NCBI GenBank assembly: GCA_900766585.1
Contig: CAAFVV010000014.1
Coordinates: 10,779 to 74,778, forward strand
Source of the DNA: Clostridia bacterium
GTDB lineage: Bacteria > Bacillota > Clostridia > Oscillospirales > Acutalibacteraceae
Reading direction: 5' to 3'
DNA: 64,000 nucleotides
Below, piece after piece: positions 29,233-37,850 of this stretch (position 1 is the first letter of the stretch; each line of letters begins with the position of its first letter). Under the pieces are notes generated by a model. That model was not told the DNA's origin. It did not search any database and worked only from the letters and a program-made list of their open reading frames with translations. A program made the position numbers and the translations under genes.

Positions 29233-30530
29233 AGATCCCCAAACGCATCGCTTCGGCGGTGATCCATTCGCTGAAGGGCGGCGTCGTGCCGCGTATCGGC
29301 CTGCCGTATATCACAGTCGGGCGGGAACGGGAGATCCGCGCCCTGCTGCACGATGTGGATATCGTTGCCGAGGGCGGTGCGTCGTTTCGCTTCATCGTGG
29401 GGAAATACGGCAGCGGCAAGAGTTTTCTGCTGCAGACCATCCGCGGTCACGCCATGGATCGCGGCTTTGTTGTGGCGGATGCCGATCTGTCGCCGGAGCG
29501 GCGGCTGCAGGGGACGAAAGGGCAGGGCCTTGCCACCTATCGCGAGCTGATGCGCAATCTCTCCACCCGTACCTGCCCCGAGGGCGGGGCGCTGCCGCAG
29601 GTGCTGGACCGCTGGATCAGCACTGTGCAGAGCGAGGTGGCTAAAGGCGGCATCCTGCCGGACGATCCGCATTTTCCGCAGGCAGTTGAGCAGCAGATCT
29701 ACGGCGTGATTCGCTCGATGAACGATATGGTGCACGGCTTTGATTTTTCCCGCCTGCTGACGGCGTATTACCGCTCCTATGTTAACGGCGACGATGAGCA
29801 GAAAGCGCGGGTTATCCGCTGGTTCCGCGGCGAATATGCCACAAAGTCGGAGGCCAAGGCGGAGCTGTCGGTCAATATGGTGATCTCCGATGAGGACTGG
29901 TATGACTATATAAAGCTGTTTGCCGTCTTTTTGAAAAAAGCGGGCTACAGCGGGCTGTTTTTGATGATCGACGAGCTGGTGAACATTTACAAGATTCCGA
30001 ACAGCATTACGCGGCAGTATAACTATGAAAAACTGCTGACCATATACAACGACACCTTGCAGGGGCGGGCGCAGTATCTCGGCATACTGATGGGTGGTAC
30101 GCCGCAGTGCGTCGAGGACACCCGCCGCGGGGTGTACAGCTATGAAGCTTTACGCTCCCGCTTGGCGGAGGGGCGGTTTTCCGGCGAGGGGCGGCAGGAT
30201 ATGTTAGCGCCTGTGATCCGGCTGCTGCCGCTGACGAATGAGGAATTGCTGATCCTGACCGAAAAGCTGGCGGAGATTCACGCAGAGCTGTTTGATTATC
30301 CGTGTGTGCTGACGGAAGCGGACCGCATCCGCTTTCTGCGAATCGAGGGTAGCCGCGTGGGCGCGTCGCAGCAGTTGACGCCGCGCGAGGTCATCCGCGA
30401 CTTTATTGAGCTGCTGGACATTGTAGCACAGGATCCGCAGGCGGATATTGCCGCCATATTGCAGACGGAGGATTTTGCGGCGCCGCCGCCTCCGGATGAA
30501 GAGGAGTCGTTTGCGGAGTTTGAGATCTGA
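29229..30530 (+). CDS. P-loop ATPase of the DUF2791/BrxD type, SngB-like
   Basis: A 433-residue AAA-type ATPase. Walker A is 'GKYGSGKSFLL' (about 58-68), Walker B 'LFLMIDELVNIY' (about 243-254), and there is a basic sensor-like region. The N-terminal 'GLPYITVGREREIRALL' is typical of the 'BREX system ATP-binding domain' (DUF2791), which also occurs outside BREX as the ATPase of Shango-type modules. No PglX methyltransferase or PglZ phosphatase is present in the window, which argues against BREX. Start ATG 29229 overlaps the TerB gene (ATGA); the helicase follows after 12 bases. Confidence 0.85.
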   Translation: MKIPKRIASAVIHSLKGGVVPRIGLPYITVGREREIRALLHDVDIVAEGGASFRFIVGKYGSGKSFLLQTIRGHAMDRGFVVADADLSPERRLQGTKGQGLATYRELMRNLSTRTCPEGGALPQVLDRWISTVQSEVAKGGILPDDPHFPQAVEQQIYGVIRSMNDMVHGFDFSRLLTAYYRSYVNGDDEQKARVIRWFRGEYATKSEAKAELSVNMVISDEDWYDYIKLFAVFLKKAGYSGLFLMIDELVNIYKIPNSITRQYNYEKLLTIYNDTLQGRAQYLGILMGGTPQCVEDTRRGVYSYEALRSRLAEGRFSGEGRQDMLAPVIRLLPLTNEELLILTEKLAEIHAELFDYPCVLTEADRIRFLRIEGSRVGASQQLTPREVIRDFIELLDIVAQDPQADIAAILQTEDFAAPPPPDEEESFAEFEI

Positions 30531-30542
30531 TGGGGGAGAGCC

Positions 30543-32807
30543 ATGGGTACATTTGAACGCTATGCCCCGTTTGTGCGCGATTATATCTATCAAAACGGCT
30601 GGGAATCCCTGCGCGCTGTTCAGGTGGCGGCGGCCGATGTGCTGTTTCACACCGACGACCATCTGCTGCTGACCGCATCAACGGCGTCGGGCAAGACAGA
30701 AGCGGCATTTTTCCCGATTCTGACGCTGTTTTCCGAGAATCCGCCGCGTTCGGTCGGCGCTTTGTATATCGGCCCGCTGAAAGCGCTGATCAACGATCAG
30801 TTCCAGCGGCTGAACACGCTGTGTGAGGAGGCGCACATCCCCGTCTGGCACTGGCACGGCGATGTGGCACAGTCGCATAAGGAGCGGCTGCTGAAATCCC
30901 CGTCCGGCATTTTGCAGATCACGCCGGAATCGCTCGAGGCGCTGCTGCTGCATAAGCATGCGGCGATTACGCGCCTGTTCGGTGATCTGCGGTTTATTGT
31001 CATCGACGAGGTGCACTCCCTGCTTCGAGGAGACCGGGGCGGACAGACGCTTTGCCTGATTGAGCGGCTCTGCCGCCTTTCGGGTGCCAATCCGCGCCGC
31101 ATCGGGCTTTCCGCCACGATCGGCGACCCGCAGCGCACGGCGGAGCTTTTGGCGGCGGGAACCGGACGGCGCACCGCCGTGCCGAGGGTTGAGGAGCGGG
31201 GCATCCGCTGGCGGCTATCGATGGAGCACTTTTTTGTGCAGGGACCGCAGGCGGGTGAGGAGAAAGCGAAAACGGCAGAAAACGGTTCTGGCGAGGCACT
31301 CGATGCAAAGACCGACACGCCGCCTTCCTATGCCGATCCCGGCTACGGGTATATTTTCGCCCATACACGCGGGAAAAAGTGCCTTGTGTTTGTGAACTCG
31401 CGCGAGGAATGCGAGGCGGTGACGACATCGCTGCGGCAATACTGCGAGGCGCAGCACGAGCCAGACCGGTTCATGATCCACCACGGCAATCTGTCCGCAT
31501 CCTATCGCGAGACGGCGGAGTCGGCGATGAAGGACGAGGAGCGCTGCATGACCACCGTGACGACGGCGACGCTGGAGCTGGGCATTGATATCGGGCGGCT
31601 TGAACGGGCGTTTCAGGTGGATGCCCCATTTACCGTATCGTCGTTTTTGCAGCGTATGGGGCGCACCGGACGGCGGGAGCAGCCGCCCGAAATGTGGTTT
31701 GTTATGCGGGAGGAGCCGCCCGAGCCGCGGTCGCTGCTCGCCGACACCGTGCCGTGGAAGTTGCTGCAGGGGATCGCACTCGTGCAGCTCTACTGCGAGG
31801 AAAAATGGGTCGAGCCGCAGCGGCTGGACCGCCTGCCGTACAGCCTTTTATTCCACCAGACGATGGCGACGCTTGCCTCGGAGGGGGAGATGAGCCCGGC
31901 GGCGCTGGCCAAGCGTGTGCTGAGCCTGTCCTGCTTCCACCGTATCACGCAGGAGGACTTCCGGCAGCTTCTGCGCCATCTTCTGGAGGCGGAGCAGATC
32001 CAGCGCACAGAGGAAGGCGGGCTGATTGTGGGGCTTGCCGGCGAGCGGTTGATCAACTCCCATAAATTCTACGCGGTGTTTCAGGAAAACGAGGAATACA
32101 CCGTGCGCTGGGGCTCGCAGGAGCTGGGCACGATCGTGTCGCCTCCGCCGGTCGGCGAGAAGCTCGCGCTGGCGGGGCAGGTGTGGATCGTCGAGGAGAT
32201 CGACCACAAGCGCCGCCTGGTCTATTGCGAAGAGGTGCGGGGCAAGGTGCCCGCCTATTTCGGGCAGTGTCCGGGTGATATCCACACGAAGATTCTGCTG
32301 CGCATGCGGCAGGTGCTCGACGAGGAGCAGTCCTACCCCTATGTGATGAAAAATGCCGCTGCACGGCTTGTGCAGGCGCGCCGCACGGCGGCGCTGTCCG
32401 GCCTGACCAAAAAGCCGCTCATCTGCGTCGGCGGGGAGATGTGGTGTCTGTTCCCGTGGCTCGGCAGCTATGCCTTTCTTGCGCTCGAGCGGTTTTTGCG
32501 GCTGCGCTGCGGTGAGCGGCTTTCGCTGTCGGGCATGGATTCCTGCCGTCCCTATTTTTTGCAATTTAAAATGAAAGCAGATGCCGAGACATTTTTCGCC
32601 GTGCTTGCCGACGAGCTGTCCCGTCTGCTTGATCCCATGGAGCTTCTGTACCCGAATGAGCTGCCGCTGTTTGAAAAATATGATGAATTCGTACCGCCCG
32701 AGCTGGTGCGCAAGGGCTTTGCCTGCGGCGTGCTGGATATTGACGGCATGCGCGCCCGCGTGGCAGAATGGGCAGGGCGAACAGGTGCTGTGCATTTGGG
32801 GGAATAA
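30543..32807 (+). CDS. DEAD/DEAH-box helicase, Lhr/BrxHI type, SngC-like
   Basis: A 754-residue superfamily 2 helicase. Motif I 'TASTASGKTEAAF' (about 44-56), motif II 'VIDEVHSLLRGDRGGQ' (DEVH), motif III 'LSATIGD', motif IV region 'CLVFVNSREEC', motif V 'TTATLELGIDIG' and motif VI 'QRMGRTGRRE'. The C-terminal third matches the Lhr-like winged-helix and core region in general layout ('SHKFYAVFQENEEYTVRWG'). Such helicases pair with DUF2791 ATPases in BREX type 2 (BrxHI) and in Shango. GGGGGAGAG precedes ATG 30543. Last gene of the three-gene unit. Confidence 0.87.
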   Translation: MGTFERYAPFVRDYIYQNGWESLRAVQVAAADVLFHTDDHLLLTASTASGKTEAAFFPILTLFSENPPRSVGALYIGPLKALINDQFQRLNTLCEEAHIPVWHWHGDVAQSHKERLLKSPSGILQITPESLEALLLHKHAAITRLFGDLRFIVIDEVHSLLRGDRGGQTLCLIERLCRLSGANPRRIGLSATIGDPQRTAELLAAGTGRRTAVPRVEERGIRWRLSMEHFFVQGPQAGEEKAKTAENGSGEALDAKTDTPPSYADPGYGYIFAHTRGKKCLVFVNSREECEAVTTSLRQYCEAQHEPDRFMIHHGNLSASYRETAESAMKDEERCMTTVTTATLELGIDIGRLERAFQVDAPFTVSSFLQRMGRTGRREQPPEMWFVMREEPPEPRSLLADTVPWKLLQGIALVQLYCEEKWVEPQRLDRLPYSLLFHQTMATLASEGEMSPAALAKRVLSLSCFHRITQEDFRQLLRHLLEAEQIQRTEEGGLIVGLAGERLINSHKFYAVFQENEEYTVRWGSQELGTIVSPPPVGEKLALAGQVWIVEEIDHKRRLVYCEEVRGKVPAYFGQCPGDIHTKILLRMRQVLDEEQSYPYVMKNAAARLVQARRTAALSGLTKKPLICVGGEMWCLFPWLGSYAFLALERFLRLRCGERLSLSGMDSCRPYFLQFKMKADAETFFAVLADELSRLLDPMELLYPNELPLFEKYDEFVPPELVRKGFACGVLDIDGMRARVAEWAGRTGAVHLGE

Positions 32808-32833
32808 TCGGCGCGGAACGCGGCATACTACCC

Positions 32834-32854
32834 GTGGGTCTTGTGTAGACCCGC
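32834..32854 (+). other. Hairpin just before the DUF378 ribosome binding site
   Basis: GTGGGTCT (32834-32841) pairs with AGACCCGC (32847-32854), loop TGTGT, followed by AAAAAAGGAG. No T run, so not a terminator in this direction; it could protect the mRNA 5' end or affect translation of the next gene. Confidence 0.4.
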
Positions 32855-32875
32855 AAAAAAGGAGTGTGGACCCGA

Positions 32876-33088
32876 ATGGATACAGTGGCCTTGATCCTGA
32901 CGATCATCGGTGCGCTGAACTGGGGAAGCATCGGCCTGTTCCAGTTCGACCTTGTGGCGTGGATCTGCGGCGGACAGAGCGGAATCGTCAGCCGGATCAT
33001 CTACACGGTTGTGGCACTGGCGGGTATCTGGTGCATTTCTCTGCTGTTTCGGGACAAACGCCGGACCAATACGGGTATGGCTGAGTAA
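32876..33088 (+). CDS. DUF378 small membrane protein
   Basis: A 70-residue protein with two membrane spans and the DUF378 signature 'LTIIGALNWGSIGLFQFDLV' plus 'SRIIYTVVALAGIW'. Function unknown in this widespread family. AAGGAG lies before ATG 32876. It follows the helicase by about 70 bases on the same strand and may be read from the same transcript; it is not part of known Shango modules. A strong bidirectional terminator follows. Confidence 0.88.
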   Translation: MDTVALILTIIGALNWGSIGLFQFDLVAWICGGQSGIVSRIIYTVVALAGIWCISLLFRDKRRTNTGMAE

Positions 33089-33103
33089 CCGAAAGCGCAC
33101 TGA

Positions 33104-33147
33104 CGAAAAACAGGGCTGTCTCTATTTCAGAGACAGCCCTGTTTTCA
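33104..33147. terminator. Bidirectional terminator between DUF378 gene and hpf
   Basis: A perfect 17-bp stem (33107-33123 with 33129-33145), ATTTC loop, with A tract on the left and T tract on the right, so it can end transcripts from both sides. Confidence 0.92.
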
Positions 33148-33168
33148 GTTATCGGCGGGAAAGGCGGA

Positions 33169-33681
33169 TCATCTGTCCGGCTCAAGCAGGCCGTAGTCAC
33201 CGTCGTGACGGCAGTAGACCACATTGATCTCATCAGTGTCGGCATTGCGGAACATAAAGAACTGGTGTCCGACCAGATTCATCTGCAATATGGCTTCCTC
33301 GACGCTCAGCGGCTTGACAGGAATGGTCTTGGTGCGCACCACCTGATACGCCGCTTCTTCTTCATCGGGCAGCTCCTCAAGGAACCCGGTGCGCAGCTGA
33401 CGGGAGAGCCGCGTTTTATTTTTGCGGATCTGGCGGACAAGCACTTCCTCCACCGCATCTACGGCGGCGAGAGTGTCCTCGTTTTCCTGCTCGGCACGGA
33501 ACACCATGCCGTCGGCGCGTACCGTGATCTCCACCTTCATCCGATTCCGCTGCTCGGAAAGCACCACTTCCGCCACGGCATCCTCGGTAAAGAATTTATC
33601 CAGCTTGCCGAGCTTTTGCCGGAGTTTTTCCTCAAACGACGGCTTGATGGTTACTCTGCGTCCGGTGATGATGGTTTTCAT
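33169..33681 (-). CDS. hpf: Ribosome hibernation promoting factor, long form
   Basis: Long HPF joins 70S ribosomes into inactive 100S dimers in stationary phase. The 170-residue protein has the N-terminal S30AE domain ('IITGRRVTIKPSFEEKLRQK') and the C-terminal dimerisation domain ('VVRTKTIPVKPLSVEEAILQ', 'GHQFFMFRNADTDEINVVY'). AAAGGAG lies before ATG 33681. It has its own promoter (33765-33793). Confidence 0.96.
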   Translation of the reverse strand: MKTIITGRRVTIKPSFEEKLRQKLGKLDKFFTEDAVAEVVLSEQRNRMKVEITVRADGMVFRAEQENEDTLAAVDAVEEVLVRQIRKNKTRLSRQLRTGFLEELPDEEEAAYQVVRTKTIPVKPLSVEEAILQMNLVGHQFFMFRNADTDEINVVYCRHDGDYGLLEPDR

Positions 33682-33764
33682 TCCTATCGCTCCTTTATCT
33701 TAGCCTGACGGGAGGCGGACACGGCAGTGCCTGCAGGTCTCCCATTGGGCTTCGTGATAGCTAT

Positions 33765-33793
33765 AGTATACCACATCACCGGACGTTTTTCAA
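33765..33793 (-). promoter_or_regulatory. Sigma-A promoter of hpf
   Basis: On the minus strand TTGAAA (33793-33788), 17-bp spacer, TATACT (33770-33765), 84 bases before the hpf ATG. Confidence 0.75.
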
Positions 33794-33872
33794 GCGAGTT
33801 TATTAAAAAGTTATTTTGTAAGTGTGAATATTTGGCGAAAGTAGAGCAATTTCACGGTTTTTCGCAGGCCAA

Positions 33873-34937
33873 TCAAAACGGGCCGCAAATAACCTTGTTT
33901 TCGCGGTCAGAGGCAAACGCCGCCTCCATGATCCGCATAACCCGCATGGTCTCTTCAGGCTTGACCAGAAGCTCAGCAGTGCCGTCGAGCACCTCCGCCA
34001 GATTGCGGTAGAAGCCGTCATAGTCGCCGGCGGGCATATCCGCCGGATCGAGCTTTATCTCCTCGATCGTCTCCTTGGCGCGCGGCGCCATGGTTTTGGT
34101 CGGTCCCGCCTTGGTGTAAATGATCTCTTCCTCGAAGTGCACATCACGCTCTGTGGCACGGACGATATCGCCGTTGCCGTTCCAGTCGAGGATGCGCATG
34201 CCGCCGCGGTCGCCGTAGACGACCCAGCGCGGCGTCGGCGCATAGTGGCTGGTGCCGACCTCGACGATTGCCCGCAGTCCGCTCGCAAACTCCATAACCA
34301 AGCGGAATCCGTCGTCGCACTCCTTATAGTGGACGTGGTACATCCGGCAGTAGACCGACGTTACCGGCGTCGATTCCATGGTCACGAGCTGGTCGATCAG
34401 ATGGACGCCCCAGTCGAGCATCATGCCGCCGCCCGCCACGGCATATTGCCGCCATCCCTCGGGGATGCCGCGTGAGCCGTTCACGCGGGATTCCAGCTCA
34501 AACACCTGCCCGAGCCGTCCGGACGAGATCTCCTCGCGCACACGCAGGAAATCGGGATCGGCACGGCGATTCTGGTGGACGGTGAAGATACCATCGGCGC
34601 GTTTGGCGGTGTCGATCATGACCTGCAGCTCCTCCGAGGACATCGCCACCGGCTTTTCGCAGATCACGGCTTTGCCTGCCTCCAATGCGCGGCACACATA
34701 CGGCTTATGGAAGTTGTTCGGCGTTGCACAGAGCACTACGTCGATATCGGAATCGGCAAACAGCTCGTCCGCCGTCGCATAGGCGCGGGTGAAGCCGTCT
34801 GCCAGTGCCAGCTCGCGGCGTTTGGGGTCAATGTCATACACACCGGTAAACACAAGGCGGTCGGTTTTCAGGATACCCTCGTGGTGCCAGCGGCCCATGC
34901 CGCCGTAGCCGATCGTGGCAATATGATACGTTTTCAT
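33873..34937 (-). CDS. Gfo/Idh/MocA-family oxidoreductase (second of operon)
   Basis: A 354-residue NAD(P)-dependent sugar dehydrogenase: Rossmann motif 'IATIGYGGMGRWHHEG' at the N-terminus, the cofactor/substrate motif 'VICEKPVAMS' (EKP) and the catalytic region 'GGGMMLDWGVHLIDQL' with Asp/His. Oxidises or reduces a sugar or inositol hydroxyl. ATG 34937 has AAAGGA 10 bases upstream; a GTG at 34946 is too close. Last gene of the four-gene operon starting at 37788, 15 bases after thuA. Confidence 0.88.
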   Translation of the reverse strand: MKTYHIATIGYGGMGRWHHEGILKTDRLVFTGVYDIDPKRRELALADGFTRAYATADELFADSDIDVVLCATPNNFHKPYVCRALEAGKAVICEKPVAMSSEELQVMIDTAKRADGIFTVHQNRRADPDFLRVREEISSGRLGQVFELESRVNGSRGIPEGWRQYAVAGGGMMLDWGVHLIDQLVTMESTPVTSVYCRMYHVHYKECDDGFRLVMEFASGLRAIVEVGTSHYAPTPRWVVYGDRGGMRILDWNGNGDIVRATERDVHFEEEIIYTKAGPTKTMAPRAKETIEEIKLDPADMPAGDYDGFYRNLAEVLDGTAELLVKPEETMRVMRIMEAAFASDRENKVICGPF

Positions 34938-34952
34938 GGCTGACACGTCCTT

Positions 34953-35705
34953 TTAATACGTTTCCTCGGGCGCAAGTCCCTGCTTCGTCCGTTCCTCGGC
35001 GGAGATCACCGGGTTTGAAGAGGCCGTTGTGCTGCGAGTGCAGACCGGCGCTGCCCAGTGTACGGCGTTTTTCAGAATACGCTGCACATAGGGGTTGTGG
35101 AACGAGCGGTTCGTCTCGTGGCCGGGCTGGAAATAGAAGACCTTGCCCGCGCCGCGGTGCCAGCAGCAGCCGGAGCGGAACACCTCGCCGCCGCGAAACC
35201 AGCCGGTAAAGACCAGCTCGTCCGGCTGCGGAATGTCGAAGAATTCGCCGTACATCTCCTCGCAGTCCAGCTCAAAATACGGCGGAATCCCTGCCGCGAT
35301 CGGATGCCCGGGATTGACGCACCACACCCGCTCAAAATCGTTATCCCGCCAGCGGAGCGAGCAGGAGGTACCCATCAGCTTGCAGAAGATCTTGGAGTAA
35401 TGACCGGAGTGCATGACGATCAGCCCCATGCCGCACAGCACGCGTCTGGCTACGCGGTTGACCACCTCGTCCGGCACCTCATGGTGGGCGCAGTGTCCCC
35501 ACCACATCAGCACGTCGGTGGAATCAAGCACCTCGTCGGGCAGACCGCAGTCGGGGTCGTCCAGCGTGGCGGTGCGCACCGTCAGCTCCTCATCCGTCTG
35601 CAAAAACTGCTGTATTGTGCCGTGCAGCCCGAGCGGATAGACTTCATTCATTTCCGGCATCGTCTTTTCGTGCCGTCCCTCATTCCATACCGTGACCCGA
35701 ATCAT
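34953..35705 (-). CDS. ThuA-domain protein
   Basis: A 250-residue protein of the ThuA (trehalose utilization) family, a class I glutamine-amidotransferase-like fold. Visible blocks: 'IRVTVWNEGRHEK', 'DVLMWWGHCAHHEVPDEV', 'GMGLIVMHSGHYSKIF' and 'GKVFYFQPGHETNRSF'. ThuA acts with ThuB, a Gfo/Idh dehydrogenase, on trehalose and related disaccharides via 3-keto sugars in rhizobia (known); here it lies between two such enzymes. ATG 35705 with AAAGGAGG upstream. Confidence 0.88.
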   Translation of the reverse strand: MIRVTVWNEGRHEKTMPEMNEVYPLGLHGTIQQFLQTDEELTVRTATLDDPDCGLPDEVLDSTDVLMWWGHCAHHEVPDEVVNRVARRVLCGMGLIVMHSGHYSKIFCKLMGTSCSLRWRDNDFERVWCVNPGHPIAAGIPPYFELDCEEMYGEFFDIPQPDELVFTGWFRGGEVFRSGCCWHRGAGKVFYFQPGHETNRSFHNPYVQRILKNAVHWAAPVCTRSTTASSNPVISAEERTKQGLAPEETY

Positions 35706-35721
35706 TGTGCATCCTCCTTTG

Positions 35722-36687
35722 TCATGCCCACCACATGGCGGCAGGCGGCTCCTGCATCAGAATATTCTGCAGGAAGTGAATGGCTTTTTCCAGACCCTCG
35801 CGCACCGACATGAGACCGTCCTCATGCTCAATGCTGACCGCGCCGTCATAGCCGATCAGGCGCAGGGCGGACAGGATGTCCTTCCACTGCTTTTCATCCG
35901 TGCCGTAACCGATCGTGCGGAAGCTCCAGCTCCGGTCGAGCAGCGAGCCGTAGGCGCCGGTGTCGAGTACGCCGTTGCGCGCTTTGTTATAGGGGTCGAC
36001 ATAGGTGTCCTTCGCGTGGAAGTGATAGACTGCGCCCTTCAGCTCGCGCAGCACCGCGACCGGATCCATGCCCTGCCAGATCAGGTGGCTGGGATCGACG
36101 TTGGCGCCGATGAGCGGACCGACTGCCTCGCGCAGACGAAGCAGCGAGGCCGGGTTATACACGCAGAAGCCCGGGTGCATTTCAAGAGCGATATGGCGCA
36201 CGCCGTGGCTCTCGGCGATCTTCACGGCTTCTTTCCAATAGGGGATCAGCACCTCATCCCACTGATACCGCAGTGTCTCGCCGTACTCGGGCGGCCAGGA
36301 GCAGGTCACCCAGTTCGGACGCTGCGAGGTCTCGCTGTCGCCCGGGCAGCCGGAAAAGGTCACGATGGTATCCACGCCCAGCTTTTCCGCCAACTCACAG
36401 GTGCGGACAAAGACGCGGTGTGCTTCGGCGGCGACCGCCTTGTCGGGATGTACGGCGTTACCGTGGCAGGACAGCGCCGCGATCGACAGCTGGTTGTCGT
36501 CAAGCGCCTTTTTCAGCTCCGCAAGCTTTTCGGGCTGCGCGAGCAGTATATCGGGATCTGCGTGGTTTTTGTTGGTGTAGCCGCCTGTGCCGAGCTCTAC
36601 CTGCTGCACGCCGAGGCTGCTCAGATAGGCGAAGGCTTCCGCCGCGGGCTGTGCCTGCAGCGGAACGGTCAATACGCAAAGCTTCAT
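35722..36687 (-). CDS. Xylose-isomerase-like TIM-barrel sugar epimerase/isomerase
   Basis: A 321-residue TIM-barrel enzyme of the AP-endonuclease-2 superfamily. Metal-site-type motifs: 'VQQVELGTGGY', 'IALEMHPGFCVYN', 'IGANVDPSHLIWQGMDP', 'VYHFHAKDTYVD' and 'VSIEHEDGLM', giving Glu/Asp/His/Glu ligands. Family members isomerise, epimerise or dehydrate (keto)sugars and inositols. ATG 36687 with AAAGGAG upstream. Second gene of the operon, 18 bases after the first oxidoreductase. Confidence 0.87.
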   Translation of the reverse strand: MKLCVLTVPLQAQPAAEAFAYLSSLGVQQVELGTGGYTNKNHADPDILLAQPEKLAELKKALDDNQLSIAALSCHGNAVHPDKAVAAEAHRVFVRTCELAEKLGVDTIVTFSGCPGDSETSQRPNWVTCSWPPEYGETLRYQWDEVLIPYWKEAVKIAESHGVRHIALEMHPGFCVYNPASLLRLREAVGPLIGANVDPSHLIWQGMDPVAVLRELKGAVYHFHAKDTYVDPYNKARNGVLDTGAYGSLLDRSWSFRTIGYGTDEKQWKDILSALRLIGYDGAVSIEHEDGLMSVREGLEKAIHFLQNILMQEPPAAMWWA

Positions 36688-36705
36688 AATTTGATCGCTC
36701 CTTTG

Positions 36706-37788
36706 TTAAAAATATACCGGCTTTCCGGTTTTGGCCGAGGTGTAGATCGCCTCCAGTATACGGGTGACCGTCAGAGCCTGCTCCGGCAGAACGGTCGGCT
36801 CCTTATCCTCCAGTATGGCCGAAAGCCACTGATGACATTCCACGGATTCCGGCGCGCTGTTCTGCGCACCGTCATAAAAGGCGACGCCGCCCGCCGACAG
36901 GTTCGGACGGATCTCCACCTGACGTCCCCATTCCACGCGGTTGATCCAAAGCCCATCGTGCATGTCCGCGCCCGCTTTTGTGCCGCAGAGGGTGGTGGTG
37001 GCCTCCTCCGAACGGCGCGTGTTGAGCGCCCAGCTGGATTCCAGCTCGATCACCGCGCCGTTTTTCATGCGGATGAAGCCGAAAGCGGAATCCTCCACCG
37101 TGAATTTTTCGGGATCCCAGTCGCCCCAGGCGTTTCCGGTCTCCTTCTGATCCGCGAGCCTGCGGAAGGTCTGACCCATCACCGATTCCGGCTCATAGTT
37201 GTTCATCATCCACAGCGTCAGATCCAGCGCGTGGGTGCCGATGTCGATCAGCGGACCGCCGCCCTGCTCATATTCGTTTAAGAACACGCCCCAGGTCGGC
37301 ACGGCGCGACGGCGGATGGCATTGGCTTTGCCGAGGTAAATCTCGCCGAGATCGCCGCGCTCAATTACAGATTTGAGCAGCAGGCTGTCCGGGCGAAAAC
37401 GGTTCTGATAGCCGATCGTCAGCTTCTTTCCGGTGCGCTTGGCCGCTTCCAGCATACGCTCGGCGTCAGCCGCCGTTTTCGCCATCGGCTTTTCGCACAT
37501 GACGTGCTTCCCCGCTTCGAGAGCCGCCACGGTGATCTCGCAGTGGGAACGGTTCGGGGTGCAGACGTGAACGACGTCGATGCTGCTGTCCGAAAGCAGC
37601 TCGCGGTAGTCTGTGTACACCTTTGCGCCCTCAGCACCGTAGTCCGCTGCGGCCTTCTGTGCGCGCTCGGGGATCAAATCGCAGAAAGCGACCATTTCCG
37701 CGCGCTCCGCCTCGCGCTTCAGCGCGGGCATGTGCTTGCCGTTGGCAATGCCGCCGCAGCCGATGATACCGATCTTCAGTTTGCTCAT
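36706..37788 (-). CDS. Gfo/Idh/MocA-family oxidoreductase (first of operon)
   Basis: A 360-residue dehydrogenase: 'LKIGIIGCGGIANGKHMPAL' Rossmann N-terminus, 'VMCEKPMAKT' EKP motif and 'GGGPLIDIGTHALDL' catalytic helix with Asp and His. Paralogue of the enzyme at 33873-34937, so the operon has two different dehydrogenases. ATG 37788 is chosen because homology starts at MSKLKIG and GGAAGAGGG lies upstream; the frame stays open farther up. Promoter at 37851-37879. Confidence 0.88.
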   Translation of the reverse strand: MSKLKIGIIGCGGIANGKHMPALKREAERAEMVAFCDLIPERAQKAAADYGAEGAKVYTDYRELLSDSSIDVVHVCTPNRSHCEITVAALEAGKHVMCEKPMAKTAADAERMLEAAKRTGKKLTIGYQNRFRPDSLLLKSVIERGDLGEIYLGKANAIRRRAVPTWGVFLNEYEQGGGPLIDIGTHALDLTLWMMNNYEPESVMGQTFRRLADQKETGNAWGDWDPEKFTVEDSAFGFIRMKNGAVIELESSWALNTRRSEEATTTLCGTKAGADMHDGLWINRVEWGRQVEIRPNLSAGGVAFYDGAQNSAPESVECHQWLSAILEDKEPTVLPEQALTVTRILEAIYTSAKTGKPVYF

Positions 37789-37850
37789 AGGATGACCCTC
37801 TTCCTTTGTTTTCTTTGCCCCATTTTCCGCCGGGGGCATATGATAGGATA

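Noticed and set aside
27733..32807. BREX system
   Set aside because: The ATPase and helicase resemble BrxD/BrxHI, but no PglX, PglZ, BrxA-C or PglW is present on either side; the TerB protein fits Shango better.
32834..32854. Intrinsic terminator after the helicase gene
   Set aside because: The hairpin is followed by A6, not T, on the plus strand, and on the minus strand the T run precedes it.
35058..37281. Long plus-strand open frames opposite the ThuA/TIM/Gfo operon
   Set aside because: They mirror the minus-strand genes, which have clear domains, tight spacing and ribosome binding sites.
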